A DNA stretch of 64,000 nucleotides. Origin: Blautia hansenii DSM 20583 (GTDB taxonomy: Bacteria; Bacillota; Clostridia; Lachnospirales; Lachnospiraceae). The notes beneath the pieces were generated by a model. The model was not told the DNA's origin and did no database searches. It saw nothing but the letters and a program-made list of their open reading frames with translations. This document shows, piece after piece, positions 46,069 to 54,711 of the stretch (its first letter is position 1; every line of letters begins with the position of its first letter). Where the stretch lies: assembly GCF_002222595.2 (NCBI RefSeq), contig NZ_CP022413.2:318501-382500 (forward strand). Reading direction: 5' to 3'. A program made the position numbers and the translations under genes.

Positions 46069-47724
46069 ATGTTTGCAGACAATGCCAGAATTTCTCACAG
46101 ACAGCTGTTTCGGCAAATTGTTCTGGGACTTATCGGGATTTACACATTGGCAATTCCTGTGTTTCCGGAGGTTTCAGGAAGGCAGGGAATATTGTGTTTA
46201 CTTACTGCAATGGCAGTTTATCTCCTTTTCTGTATTTATTTTATCCGAATAAAAACAGTTATGCAAAATCCCAGAAGATATATGGGGAAAATATTAGGCA
46301 GCGTTTTTGTTTTTTTGTATATGTCATGGCTGTGGCTGATGGGAGTGTATCTTCTTTTGATGACAGCCAGAATTACAGACCGCTTTCTGATAGAGGGCAG
46401 TGTGTACTGGATTGTAATTGTTCTGGCAGGCATAGTTACGTATCTGGGCAGCCATCAGGGACTGGAAAGGCGGGGAAGAATGGCAGAGGTATGTTTTCCT
46501 GTTTTTCTCTTTATTCTGGCAGGAATGTTGTGCCTTGGAATTTTACGGATGAAAAGCTATTATTTGGGTGAGCTGGGGGATTTAACCTTGCAGGGGTGGT
46601 TAAAAGGCAGCTATCAGGTTTTTTGTGCGTTCTTGCCGTTTACATTTTTGCCTGTGGCGCTGGGAAATGTGAAAAAACCGGGAGAAACGGGAAAGGTCAT
46701 GAGGGGGGCATTATTTCTTGTGACAGGAATTTTGATGTTGTGTCTTTTATTGCTTCAGGGAAGCTTTGGAATTGGAGGATATGAGCACAGTCGGTATCCC
46801 ATGGTTGAATTTATGGCAGGCATCCGAATTCCGGGAGATTTTCTGGAGCGTGTGGATATTTTCTGGGTGGCTGCGGTAATGTTCAGCATGTTGTTTGCGC
46901 TGGGAGGTGTGTTTTTCTATAATCATGAGCTTTTGGTGCGGACAGATATGGAAAAAGGAGCGCCTTTTCTGGCAGCGGGAGTGGTGGCAGCAGCCTTAAT
47001 ATGTGAGAAAGCACAGGTATCACCGGAGCTTTTTTGGGAAATTACAGGGTGGTTTTACGGACCATTGTTCCTGCTCCTTCTTATCTATGCAGGCTTTGCA
47101 GGGAAAAAGAAATCTGTTTTTGTAAAAGGAGCGGCAATTTTACTGTGTATGCTTCCCCTGTCAGGCTGTGGGGTGTCTCTGGAAAACAGAGCCTTTCCGT
47201 TGTCCATGAGCGCAGATTATAAAGATGGAAGCTTTGAACTGATTTATGGTATTCCGGGCTTGGGAGAAATTACAGGACAAGGGAAAAATCAGGAGGAGCA
47301 GCCTCAGGCAATTTTTTATCAGGGAGCTACTCCCAAGGAAGCGGAAGAGGCGTTTAACAGAAATCAAAAAAATTATCTGGATATGGGACACATGAAAATC
47401 ATTCTTTTAGGCAAGGATTTGCTGGAAAACGAGGATGCTTTGTTTGAATTTTTAAATTATTTAGAGGAAAAGCCTTCCGTGGCGGGAAATATTTATGTGT
47501 TTTCCTGTGAAGATGTGAAGGCTCTTATGAGCTTTGACACACAGGGAGGGGAGTCTGTGGGAGATTATCTTACAGGAATTTTAGAAAATAATCTGGAAGG
47601 CAAGCCCAAAAACGCAGTAACCCTTCAGGATTTATACAATAGGTGGCACAGAAAGGAACAGCTGCCACAGCTTTTAGAGGCAGAATTGGTGAATAAAAGA
47701 CCGCAAATCCGTCAATACTCCTGA
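46069..47724 (+). CDS. Fused germination receptor subunits B and C (GerAB permease + GerAC N-terminal part)
   Basis: 551 residues. Residues 1 to about 345 form a GerAB/APC-type permease of ten helices (LFRQIVLGLIGIYTLAIPVF, GYEHSRYPMVEFMAGIRIPG). Without any stop or new start it continues GFAGKKKSVFVKGAAILLC, then MLPLSGCGVSLENRAFPL, a lipoprotein-like signal with lipobox Cys as in GerAC, and the GerAC N-terminal domain (LDMGHMKIILLGKDLLENED, FLNYLEEKPSVAGNIYVFSC). It ends at about 190 residues of GerAC, where a full one has about 350; the second GerAC domain is absent. Separate A, B and C genes are the norm, so this fusion is unusual. Confidence 0.85.
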   Translation: MFADNARISHRQLFRQIVLGLIGIYTLAIPVFPEVSGRQGILCLLTAMAVYLLFCIYFIRIKTVMQNPRRYMGKILGSVFVFLYMSWLWLMGVYLLLMTARITDRFLIEGSVYWIVIVLAGIVTYLGSHQGLERRGRMAEVCFPVFLFILAGMLCLGILRMKSYYLGELGDLTLQGWLKGSYQVFCAFLPFTFLPVALGNVKKPGETGKVMRGALFLVTGILMLCLLLLQGSFGIGGYEHSRYPMVEFMAGIRIPGDFLERVDIFWVAAVMFSMLFALGGVFFYNHELLVRTDMEKGAPFLAAGVVAAALICEKAQVSPELFWEITGWFYGPLFLLLLIYAGFAGKKKSVFVKGAAILLCMLPLSGCGVSLENRAFPLSMSADYKDGSFELIYGIPGLGEITGQGKNQEEQPQAIFYQGATPKEAEEAFNRNQKNYLDMGHMKIILLGKDLLENEDALFEFLNYLEEKPSVAGNIYVFSCEDVKALMSFDTQGGESVGDYLTGILENNLEGKPKNAVTLQDLYNRWHRKEQLPQLLEAELVNKRPQIRQYS

Positions 47725-47750
47725 TAACAAAATCAGGAGGTACATAAAAG

Positions 47751-48413
47751 TTGAGTGAAAAACAGAAAGACAGAAAAATCTGGTTGGCAGCAGCAGTTCT
47801 GGGGCTGGCATTGACCTTATTTTTAACAGGAATAAATACGGTTCGTTTAAAGCGGGAAAACAGAGAAATACAGGCACGCCTTGACAGGGAAATCCAACAG
47901 GGGATTGCAAGTGAGGTGTTCCGCCTCCACGTTATCGCAAATAGTGATAAAGAGGCAGACCAGAAGCTGAAATTACAGGTGAAAAATAAAATTGTGGAGT
48001 ACTTACAGCAAAAATTAAATCCTGATGCCGGTTTAGAAGAAACAAAAGAGATGGTACTCATTCATTTACAGGAAATAGAGGAAGAAGCAGAAAAGACAGT
48101 AAAGGAGTCAGGATTTGACTATGAAGTTCATGCAGCAGTAGAGAATACGTATTTTCCTGACAAAACTTATGGAGATTGTACTTTTCCGGCAGGTGAGTAC
48201 GAAGCTCTGAATGTGCGTATTGGAAAGGCACAGGGGCATAACTGGTGGTGTGTGCTTTATCCCAGTTTATGTTTTGTTGATGATACTTACGGTATAGTGA
48301 CAGAAGAAAAGAAAGAGGATTTAAAGGCAGTACTTACGGATGAGGAATTTGATGAGATTTTAAAAAATCCACAGGAAAAGCTCAAGGTGAGGATAGGATT
48401 TCGTTGGTTTTAA
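47751..48413 (+). CDS. spoIIR: Stage II sporulation protein R
   Basis: 220 residues from a TTG start behind AGGAGG. One N-terminal membrane segment (WLAAAVLGLALTLFLTGINT), then the SpoIIR domain: FRLHVIANSDKEADQKLKLQ, YFPDKTYGDCTFPAGEYEAL and WWCVLYPSLCFVDD. In Bacillus it is made in the forespore and signals across the septum to activate SpoIIGA, which then matures sigma-E. It follows the germination receptor genes by 26 bases; late germination genes beside an early signalling gene is not a known functional operon and may be chance. Confidence 0.93.
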   Translation: MSEKQKDRKIWLAAAVLGLALTLFLTGINTVRLKRENREIQARLDREIQQGIASEVFRLHVIANSDKEADQKLKLQVKNKIVEYLQQKLNPDAGLEETKEMVLIHLQEIEEEAEKTVKESGFDYEVHAAVENTYFPDKTYGDCTFPAGEYEALNVRIGKAQGHNWWCVLYPSLCFVDDTYGIVTEEKKEDLKAVLTDEEFDEILKNPQEKLKVRIGFRWF

Positions 48414-48483
48414 CCTTGCAATATCCCTTTGTTAAGGGTAAAATGGAGAACAGACGATAAAATGACAGTTATGAGGTTATTGT

Positions 48484-49305
48484 ATGAAATATAAAAAAAC
48501 AGCGCCCATTGGCGTTTTTGATTCCGGAGTAGGCGGTCTGACGGTTGCAAGAGAGATTATGCGAAATCTGCCTCATGAGAAAATCGTGTATTTTGGTGAT
48601 ACTGCCAGAGTTCCTTATGGAAGTAAGTCAAAAGAAACAATTTTACGTTATTCCAGACAGATTGTCCGTTTTTTACAGACACAGGAAGTAAAAGCCATTG
48701 TAGTAGCCTGTAATACGGCAAGTGCTTTGGCTCTTGAAACAATCAGCGAAGAAATTGATATTCCTATTATCGGTGTAGTAAAGCCCGGAGCAAAGGTGGC
48801 AGCGCAGACGACCAGAAATAAAAAGATTGGACTTATCGGTACAAGAGCAACAGTAAAGTCGGATTTATACCGTAAGACGATTCAGGCAGAAAATCCAGAG
48901 ATTGAGGTAATCGGACAGCCGTGTCCTCTGTTTGTGCCCTTGGTAGAAGAAGGATGGCTGAAAGATTCCGTTACTATAGAGGTTGCCAAGCGATATTTGG
49001 CACCATTATTAGAGAAGGATATAGATACTCTTATTTTAGGCTGTACCCATTATCCGCTTCTTCGCTCTACTTTAAAAACACTGGTAGGAGATGGAGTAAC
49101 TTTAGTAAATCCTGCTTATGAGACGGCAAAGGAATTACAACGGCTTTTAAAAGAACAGGGTATGGAGAATGAGATACATACAGATGAGGAATTTCCTTAC
49201 CGCTTTTTCGTCAGTGATGAGGAGGAATGTTTTCAGGAATTTGCAAATTCCATTCTTCCCTATAACGTAAAACGAACAGAGCAGATTAATATTGAGGAGT
49301 TTTAG
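48484..49305 (+). CDS. murI: Glutamate racemase
   Basis: 273 residues. It makes D-glutamate for peptidoglycan. Motifs: FDSGVGGLTVAREI at the start, VACNTASA with the first catalytic Cys (near residue 77), and LILGCTHYPLLRS with the second Cys (near 188). The ATG is preceded only by a weak AGGTTATTGT. It starts a two-gene unit with the DUF1934 gene three bases after it. Confidence 0.95.
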   Translation: MKYKKTAPIGVFDSGVGGLTVAREIMRNLPHEKIVYFGDTARVPYGSKSKETILRYSRQIVRFLQTQEVKAIVVACNTASALALETISEEIDIPIIGVVKPGAKVAAQTTRNKKIGLIGTRATVKSDLYRKTIQAENPEIEVIGQPCPLFVPLVEEGWLKDSVTIEVAKRYLAPLLEKDIDTLILGCTHYPLLRSTLKTLVGDGVTLVNPAYETAKELQRLLKEQGMENEIHTDEEFPYRFFVSDEEECFQEFANSILPYNVKRTEQINIEEF

Positions 49306-49307
49306 AA

Positions 49308-49760
49308 ATGACAAAGGATGTTTTAGTTACAGTAAAAGGACTTCAGAGCATGGAAGACGGCAGTCCTCCTGAAGAAGTAGAAATGGTGGCAAAAGGCGAA
49401 TACTATTATAAAAACGGTCACCATTATATTTTTTATAATGAAACCATTGAAGGATTTACAGAGCAGAACAGAAACAGCATTAAAATCTCAGAAAACAGCG
49501 TGGAAGTAAAGAAAAAAGGACTTACCAATATGCAGATGATTTTCGAGGAGCAAAAGAAAAATATCAGTTATTACGCCACTCCCTTCGGAAATCTTCAAAT
49601 GGGAATTGCAGCGACTAATATTGATATAAAAGAACAGGAGAAAAGTCTGGAGCTTTGTATTGACTATGCGCTGGAAATTAACGGAGAGCATGCGGCAGAC
49701 TGTCAGATTGCGGTGAGTGTCAAAGAAAAGAACAGCGGTGAATTTTCCTTAAACATATAA
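49308..49760 (+). CDS. DUF1934 (calycin-like) protein
   Basis: 150 residues, predicted all beta: LVTVKGLQSMEDGSPPEEVE, YYYKNGHHYIFYNE, NMQMIFEEQKKNISYYATPF, LELCIDYALEINGEHAADCQ. DUF1934 proteins (YwiB type) have a lipocalin-like barrel of unknown ligand. It is directly downstream of murI and ahead of a nested palindrome. Cytosolic (no signal peptide). Confidence 0.85.
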   Translation: MTKDVLVTVKGLQSMEDGSPPEEVEMVAKGEYYYKNGHHYIFYNETIEGFTEQNRNSIKISENSVEVKKKGLTNMQMIFEEQKKNISYYATPFGNLQMGIAATNIDIKEQEKSLELCIDYALEINGEHAADCQIAVSVKEKNSGEFSLNI

Positions 49761-49763
49761 AAA

Positions 49764-49885
49764 GGGATTATTACTTTAAGAAGTGATAAAAAAGAGTTGG
49801 AGTATTAAGTGATTTCCAGAATATTTCTGGATGATACTTAATACTCCAATACTTTTTTGTGTATACTTACTTGAAGTAATAATCC
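49764..49885. repeat. Nested inverted repeat between convergent genes
   Basis: Outer arms GGATTATTACTT (49765-49776) and AAGTAATAATCC (49874-49885); inner arms TTGGAGTATTAAGT (49797-49810) and ACTTAATACTCCAA (49836-49849); innermost CCAGAA/TTCTGG. The inner hairpin is followed by TACTTTTTT on the plus strand, so it can act as a terminator. The outer pair is beyond what a terminator needs. Confidence 0.85.
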
Positions 49886-49888
49886 TGT

Positions 49889-50341
49889 TTATTTCTGGGC
49901 AGACGCAGCTTTTTCTTTCATGCGTTTGAACCAGCCCTTTTTCTTAGCCGGAGGTGTTAGGGAACCACGAAGTCCTCTTACTCCTACAATGTAAATACCG
50001 CTTACATCGGCTTTGATTTCTTTCTTTACAGGAATTAAGTCAAATATTGCTTCGTCAGCTACTAAAGTCATAATCTTTGGACCGATTTTGGCTTTTACGA
50101 TAGGCAGCTTAGAACGACGCATAAGCTTTGGAGTCTGGTCGATAACCATCTGAGGCAGACCGGATTGCTTAATAGGCAGACGTTTTTTATCAATGATAAG
50201 CATTGACATTGTCTGTTTCATGGCATCCAGCTGTACCTGTTGTTCTTCTTGTTTTTTCTGAGCCTTTTTTCCAAGGAAAAAGAGAACAATAATACCAATG
50301 ATTAAAAGAACCAAAACAACCAGAAGTATTTTCGTAAGCAT
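49889..50341 (-). CDS. Unknown small membrane-anchored protein
   Basis: 150 residues. N-terminal membrane helix (MLTKILLVVLVLLIIGIIVL, then FFLGKKAQKKQEEQQ), then a charged and beta-rich domain (MLIIDKKRLPIKQSGLPQMV, KAKIGPKIMTLVADEAIFDL) and a basic end (KKKGWFKRMKEKAASAQK). Similar proteins occur in other clostridia as far as I remember, but no function is known. GGAGG precedes the ATG. Confidence 0.7.
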   Translation of the reverse strand: MLTKILLVVLVLLIIGIIVLFFLGKKAQKKQEEQQVQLDAMKQTMSMLIIDKKRLPIKQSGLPQMVIDQTPKLMRRSKLPIVKAKIGPKIMTLVADEAIFDLIPVKKEIKADVSGIYIVGVRGLRGSLTPPAKKKGWFKRMKEKAASAQK

Positions 50342-50504
50342 TTCTGTTAATCCTCCTATTATTTCAGTAATTCATACTTAGAATATTCTAGCACCCTTTC
50401 ATGGAAAAGGCAACTAAAAATCCCCTGAAACCCTTTCTTTTTCGGTGGTAATATGGTATAACTGCTTTTGTATACTAATTTTAAACGGAGAGGAAATAAA
50501 AGGC

Positions 50505-51677
50505 ATGAAGAAAAAAATGATAATCCTTCTGCTGACATTGGGAATTCTGGGTACAGCAATGGGTTGTGGCGAAAAGAAGGACAAGACAGAGGATAAAGAA
50601 GGAACAAAAACAGAGCAGTCTGCGCAGGAGGACTTTAAGCTGACAAATAAAGACGGAAAAGTAGTTGCGGCGGACATTAACAAGATAGAAGATTATATTA
50701 CTTTAGGAGAATATAAAAATCTTCAGGTAACAGAAGCGCCAAAGGCATCTGTGACAGACGAAGAAGTAGAGAACAGTATTTCCTATAAGCTTATGAGCCA
50801 GTATAAGGTGGAAGTGACAGAGGACAGAGCGGTTCAGCAGGATGATATCGTAAACATCGATTTCACAGGTTATATGGATGGCGAGGAATTTGAAGGCGGT
50901 TCTGCACAGGGTGAAGACCTGCTTATTGGCTCCGGTTCTATGATTGAAGGGTTCGAGGATGGATTAGTGGGACACAAAAAAGGAGAAGAAGTGACCTTAG
51001 ACCTGACTTTTCCGGTAGATTATAGAGCAACAGAGCTGCAAGGAAAAGCAGTGCAGTTTAAGGTGAAAATTAACAGTATTTCTGTGAAGCCGGAGCTTAC
51101 CGATGAATGGGCAGCGGCAAATACAGATTATAAAACTGTGGAAGAATTCAGAGCGGCAGAAAAAGAGGCAATGCAGAAAAGCATTGATTTAGAATATGAA
51201 GGTCAGGTGAAATCTGATTTGTTCTCTATGGTCGTAGAGGCAACAGAGTTTAAGGAATATCCGGAAGCTCTTTTAGAACAGGGCAAAAAGGACGTAAGGG
51301 AAAGACTTGACCAGATGTATCAGGCGCAGTTCCAGATGACTTTAGACGACTATGTAAAACAGCAGGGAATTTCTGAGGAAGAAGTAGAGCAGGTACTGAC
51401 AGAGTCCACACAGACTTATTTACAGCAGAATTTAATCGTACAGGCTATTTTCAATGCAGAAGGAATTGAAATGAGCGAAGAAGACTATACAGCAGAAGAG
51501 GCAAAATTCGCAGAATTAAACGGATTTCCTGATGTAGAAACCATGAAAATGTATTATGGCGATTTAAATGTATTAAAAGACAGTGTACTTTGGAACAAGG
51601 CATGCGATGTGATTGTAGAAACTGCTACGGTAACAGAGCAGGAGCCGGAAGCTGATACACAGGCTGCACAGGAATAG
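50505..51677 (+). CDS. Trigger-factor-like peptidyl-prolyl isomerase lipoprotein
   Basis: About 390 residues from the ATG at 50505, with GGAGAGG upstream; the longer frame starting at 50445 runs through the promoter gap and is not used. Lipoprotein signal MKKKMIILLLTLGILGTAMG, then lipobox Cys. FKBP domain: DDIVNIDFTGYMDGEEFEGG, MIEGFEDGLVGHKKGEEVTL. The C-terminal half resembles the trigger factor C-terminal domain (EYPEALLEQGKKDVRERLDQ). So it is an extracellular membrane-bound relative of trigger factor, probably a foldase for secreted proteins. Confidence 0.85.
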   Translation: MKKKMIILLLTLGILGTAMGCGEKKDKTEDKEGTKTEQSAQEDFKLTNKDGKVVAADINKIEDYITLGEYKNLQVTEAPKASVTDEEVENSISYKLMSQYKVEVTEDRAVQQDDIVNIDFTGYMDGEEFEGGSAQGEDLLIGSGSMIEGFEDGLVGHKKGEEVTLDLTFPVDYRATELQGKAVQFKVKINSISVKPELTDEWAAANTDYKTVEEFRAAEKEAMQKSIDLEYEGQVKSDLFSMVVEATEFKEYPEALLEQGKKDVRERLDQMYQAQFQMTLDDYVKQQGISEEEVEQVLTESTQTYLQQNLIVQAIFNAEGIEMSEEDYTAEEAKFAELNGFPDVETMKMYYGDLNVLKDSVLWNKACDVIVETATVTEQEPEADTQAAQE

Positions 51678-51787
51678 TGGACAGAAACCGCAGATGAACA
51701 CAAAAGTTAAAATGTGTGTCTGCGGTTTTATTACATAATAAATGCTCCGTAAGGAGCGTGCTGCGGCAGGAAAAGGAGACAAAAGAA

Positions 51788-52909
51788 ATGAAGACAAAAA
51801 TGAGACGACTATTAGGACTTATACTTGCAATGCTTCTTTTTGTTGTGCCTCTTTGGGGCTGCGGGAAAGAGAAGATGCAGGGCAGCGTAAATTCTGATAT
51901 TGCACAAAAGGCACAGACAGCAGGCGGACTTACGGTTCATTATCTGGATGTGGGGCAGGGGAACGCCATATTGCTTCAATCAGAAGGACAAACCATGCTG
52001 ATAGACGGAGGCGCAAGAAAGAGCTCTTCCTTTGTAGTAAGCTATCTGGAAAAGCAAAAGATTGAAAAGCTGGATTATGTGCTGATTTCCCACTTTGACG
52101 AGGACCATCTGTCAGGAGCTGTGGGTGCTTTACATAAATTCCCCGTAGGTACATTGATTACTCCTGATTATGAGGCTGACTCTAATATTTTTCAGTCTTA
52201 TAAGAAAATCGCAGAGGAAAAAGGATATCAGGCAGTTCATCCCAAGCAAGGACAGGAGTTTTCCTTGGGAAGTGCGAAATTTCGAATTATTTCCCCGGTG
52301 TCTTATGGTCATGAGGATGAAAACCAAGACTCCGTAGGCATTATTTTAGAAAACGGAGAACAGAAATTTTTTATCGGCGGAGATATCGGGCTGGAAAGTG
52401 AAAAAGAAATTTTAGACTCCGGTGTGGATATTCAGGCAGATGTGATGCTGATGAACCATCATGGCTCACATGTAAGTGAAGAATTTTTTAAGAAAGTTTC
52501 TCCCTCTTACAGTGTAATCAGTTGTGGAAAAGACAATAAATACGGACATCCCAGAGCAGATACCATGGAGCTTTTAAAGAAGTACGATGTGCCTGTATTT
52601 CGTACAGATTTGCAGGGGACAATTCTCATGTACAGTGACGGACAGGAGCTGACCTTTGAGCAAGAGCCTTGTAATGATTATACTCCGGGAGACAGAAGCG
52701 GGGCAGAGGAAGATGAGGACATACAGGAGTTTAATAACAGCAATGAGCAGGAATGTGACTTTGTCTTAAATGCGCATACAAAGAAAATCCATAAAAAAGA
52801 CTGCTCTTCCGTAGAACAGATGTCGGAGGAGAACAGAAGCTATTATAAAGGGGACATCAATGCTTTATTAGACGCAGGGTACAGCGCCTGCAAGAGCTGT
52901 AACCCGTAA
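51788..52909 (+). CDS. ComEC-like MBL-fold hydrolase lipoprotein with C-terminal Cys/His tail
   Basis: About 373 residues from the ATG at 51788 behind AAGGAG. Lipoprotein-type signal LLGLILAMLLFVVPLWGC. Metallo-beta-lactamase fold as in the ComEC/Rec2 C-terminal domain: YLDVGQGNAILLQSEGQTML, VLISHFDEDHLSG, FIGGDIGLESE, MLMNHHGSHVSE. After an acidic linker comes ECDFVLNAHTKKIHKKDCSS and GYSACKSCNP, a small Cys/His module seen at the end of secreted nucleases. It may degrade extracellular DNA or a nucleotide. The promoter of this gene must lie in 51678-51780. Confidence 0.85.
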   Translation: MKTKMRRLLGLILAMLLFVVPLWGCGKEKMQGSVNSDIAQKAQTAGGLTVHYLDVGQGNAILLQSEGQTMLIDGGARKSSSFVVSYLEKQKIEKLDYVLISHFDEDHLSGAVGALHKFPVGTLITPDYEADSNIFQSYKKIAEEKGYQAVHPKQGQEFSLGSAKFRIISPVSYGHEDENQDSVGIILENGEQKFFIGGDIGLESEKEILDSGVDIQADVMLMNHHGSHVSEEFFKKVSPSYSVISCGKDNKYGHPRADTMELLKKYDVPVFRTDLQGTILMYSDGQELTFEQEPCNDYTPGDRSGAEEDEDIQEFNNSNEQECDFVLNAHTKKIHKKDCSSVEQMSEENRSYYKGDINALLDAGYSACKSCNP

Positions 52910-52941
52910 AAAGAAGGAAAAGATACAAAGGAGAATAGGAA

Positions 52942-54675
52942 ATGAAAAAGACATTAAAGCAGTTGGCAGGTTATTATAAGCCCTATAAAGGACTTTTCTT
53001 TTCAGACCTGTTTTTCGCAGTGCTAGGAGCAGGAATTACCTTGGTAATTCCCCTGCTGGTGCGTTATATTACAAGTAATGTAGTGTATTATCCGGTAGAA
53101 AAAGCAGTAAACGTAATTATAAAGCTGGGAATTTTTATGATTGCGCTGGTGCTTTTGGAAGCCTTCTGTAATTTCTATATTGCCTATTATGGGCATCTGA
53201 TGGGCGCCCGCATTGAGCGGGATATGCGAAATGAAATTTTCAGTCATTATCAAAAGCTGTCCTTTGCATTTTTTGACAATCAGAAGGTGGGACAGCTCCT
53301 TTCCAGAGTGACCTCCGATTTGTTTGAAATCAGCGAGCTTTTGCATCACGGACCGGAGGATTTGATTATTTCTATTATTAAATTTGTGGGAGCATTTATT
53401 ATTCTGGCATTTATCAATATCCGTCTGGCTTTGGCTGCATTTTTCTTTATTCCGTTTTTAATTTTATATGCGCTTTACTTTAACCGCAAAATGGAAACGG
53501 CGTTTCAGAGAAACAGGGCCCGCATTGCAGATATTAACACACAGATTGAAGACAGTCTTTCCGGCATTCGTGTGGTAAAATCCTTTGCCAACGAGCAGGA
53601 AGAAATGAGAAAATTTAAAATCGGAAACCAGCGTTTTGTAGAGTCTAAAAAGCAGAGCTATCAGTATATGGGAACTTACTATTCCGGAATGGGAGCGTTT
53701 ACCACATTGATTACTATTGTGGTGCTTCTGGTAGGAGCATTTTCTCTTACAAAGGGACAGATGCCCGTGGAGGATTTGGTAACGGTGCTTTTATACATCA
53801 ATAACTTTACGGAGCCTGTGAAAAAGCTGATTAACTTTACAGAGCAGTTCCAGAACGGATATAGCGGATATGTACGTTTCCGTGAAATCATGGCGGTAGA
53901 GCCGGACATTACTGATGATGCGGATGCCTGCGAGCTTACCGATGTAAAAGGGGCGATTGACTTTGAAAATGTTTCTTTTTCTTATGAGGGAAATAAAGAG
54001 CAGGTATTAAAAAACGTAAATCTCAAGGTAAATGCAGGAGAGTATGTGGCTTTGGTAGGCGGCTCAGGAGCAGGAAAGACAACTCTTTGCAGCTTAATTC
54101 CACGTTTCTATGATGTGACAGAGGGACGAGTGCTGCTGGACGGGCAGGATATTAGAAAGCTTAAACTGCACAGCTTGCGAAGTAAAATCGGTATTGTACA
54201 GCAGGACGTTTATCTGTTTGCAGGAACAGTTATGGAAAATATCCGATACGGAAAACCCGATGCCACAGACGAAGAGGTCATACAGGCAGCTAAGGCAGCC
54301 AATGCCCATGATTTTATTATGGAGCTTGATGACGGTTACAATACGGATATCGGACAAAGAGGGGTGAAGCTCTCCGGAGGACAGAAGCAGAGACTTTCTA
54401 TTGCAAGAGTTTTTCTGAAAAATCCGCCGATTTTGATTTTTGATGAAGCGACCTCTGCCCTTGACAATGAGAGCGAAAAAATTGTGCAGGACTCTTTGGA
54501 AAAGCTATCCGCAGACAGAACCACCTTTGTAATCGCTCACAGACTTTCCACAATCAGAAAAGCTCAGAGAATTCTGGTGCTGACAGAGGATGGAATTGCA
54601 GAAGAAGGAACACATCAGGAGCTTATGGAAAAAGAAGGAATTTACAGCAGTCTTTATAAACTTTCATTTTCATGA
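52942..54675 (+). CDS. ABC transporter, fused permease and ATPase (half-transporter)
   Basis: 577 residues. Six membrane helices (residues about 15-290, starting FFSDLFFAVLGAGITLVIPL), then the ATPase: Walker A GGSGAGKTTLC, Q-loop IVQQDVYLF, signature LSGGQKQRLSIARVF, Walker B ILIFDEATSALD, H-loop VIAHRLST. It is a type IV exporter half; it must dimerise. No partner half is next to it, so a homodimer is likely. Substrate could be a drug, lipid or peptide. AAAGGAG precedes the ATG. Confidence 0.92.
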   Translation: MKKTLKQLAGYYKPYKGLFFSDLFFAVLGAGITLVIPLLVRYITSNVVYYPVEKAVNVIIKLGIFMIALVLLEAFCNFYIAYYGHLMGARIERDMRNEIFSHYQKLSFAFFDNQKVGQLLSRVTSDLFEISELLHHGPEDLIISIIKFVGAFIILAFINIRLALAAFFFIPFLILYALYFNRKMETAFQRNRARIADINTQIEDSLSGIRVVKSFANEQEEMRKFKIGNQRFVESKKQSYQYMGTYYSGMGAFTTLITIVVLLVGAFSLTKGQMPVEDLVTVLLYINNFTEPVKKLINFTEQFQNGYSGYVRFREIMAVEPDITDDADACELTDVKGAIDFENVSFSYEGNKEQVLKNVNLKVNAGEYVALVGGSGAGKTTLCSLIPRFYDVTEGRVLLDGQDIRKLKLHSLRSKIGIVQQDVYLFAGTVMENIRYGKPDATDEEVIQAAKAANAHDFIMELDDGYNTDIGQRGVKLSGGQKQRLSIARVFLKNPPILIFDEATSALDNESEKIVQDSLEKLSADRTTFVIAHRLSTIRKAQRILVLTEDGIAEEGTHQELMEKEGIYSSLYKLSFS

Positions 54676-54711
54676 TACAATGAGAAAAACGCAGGGAAAG
54701 GAATGGTTGAC

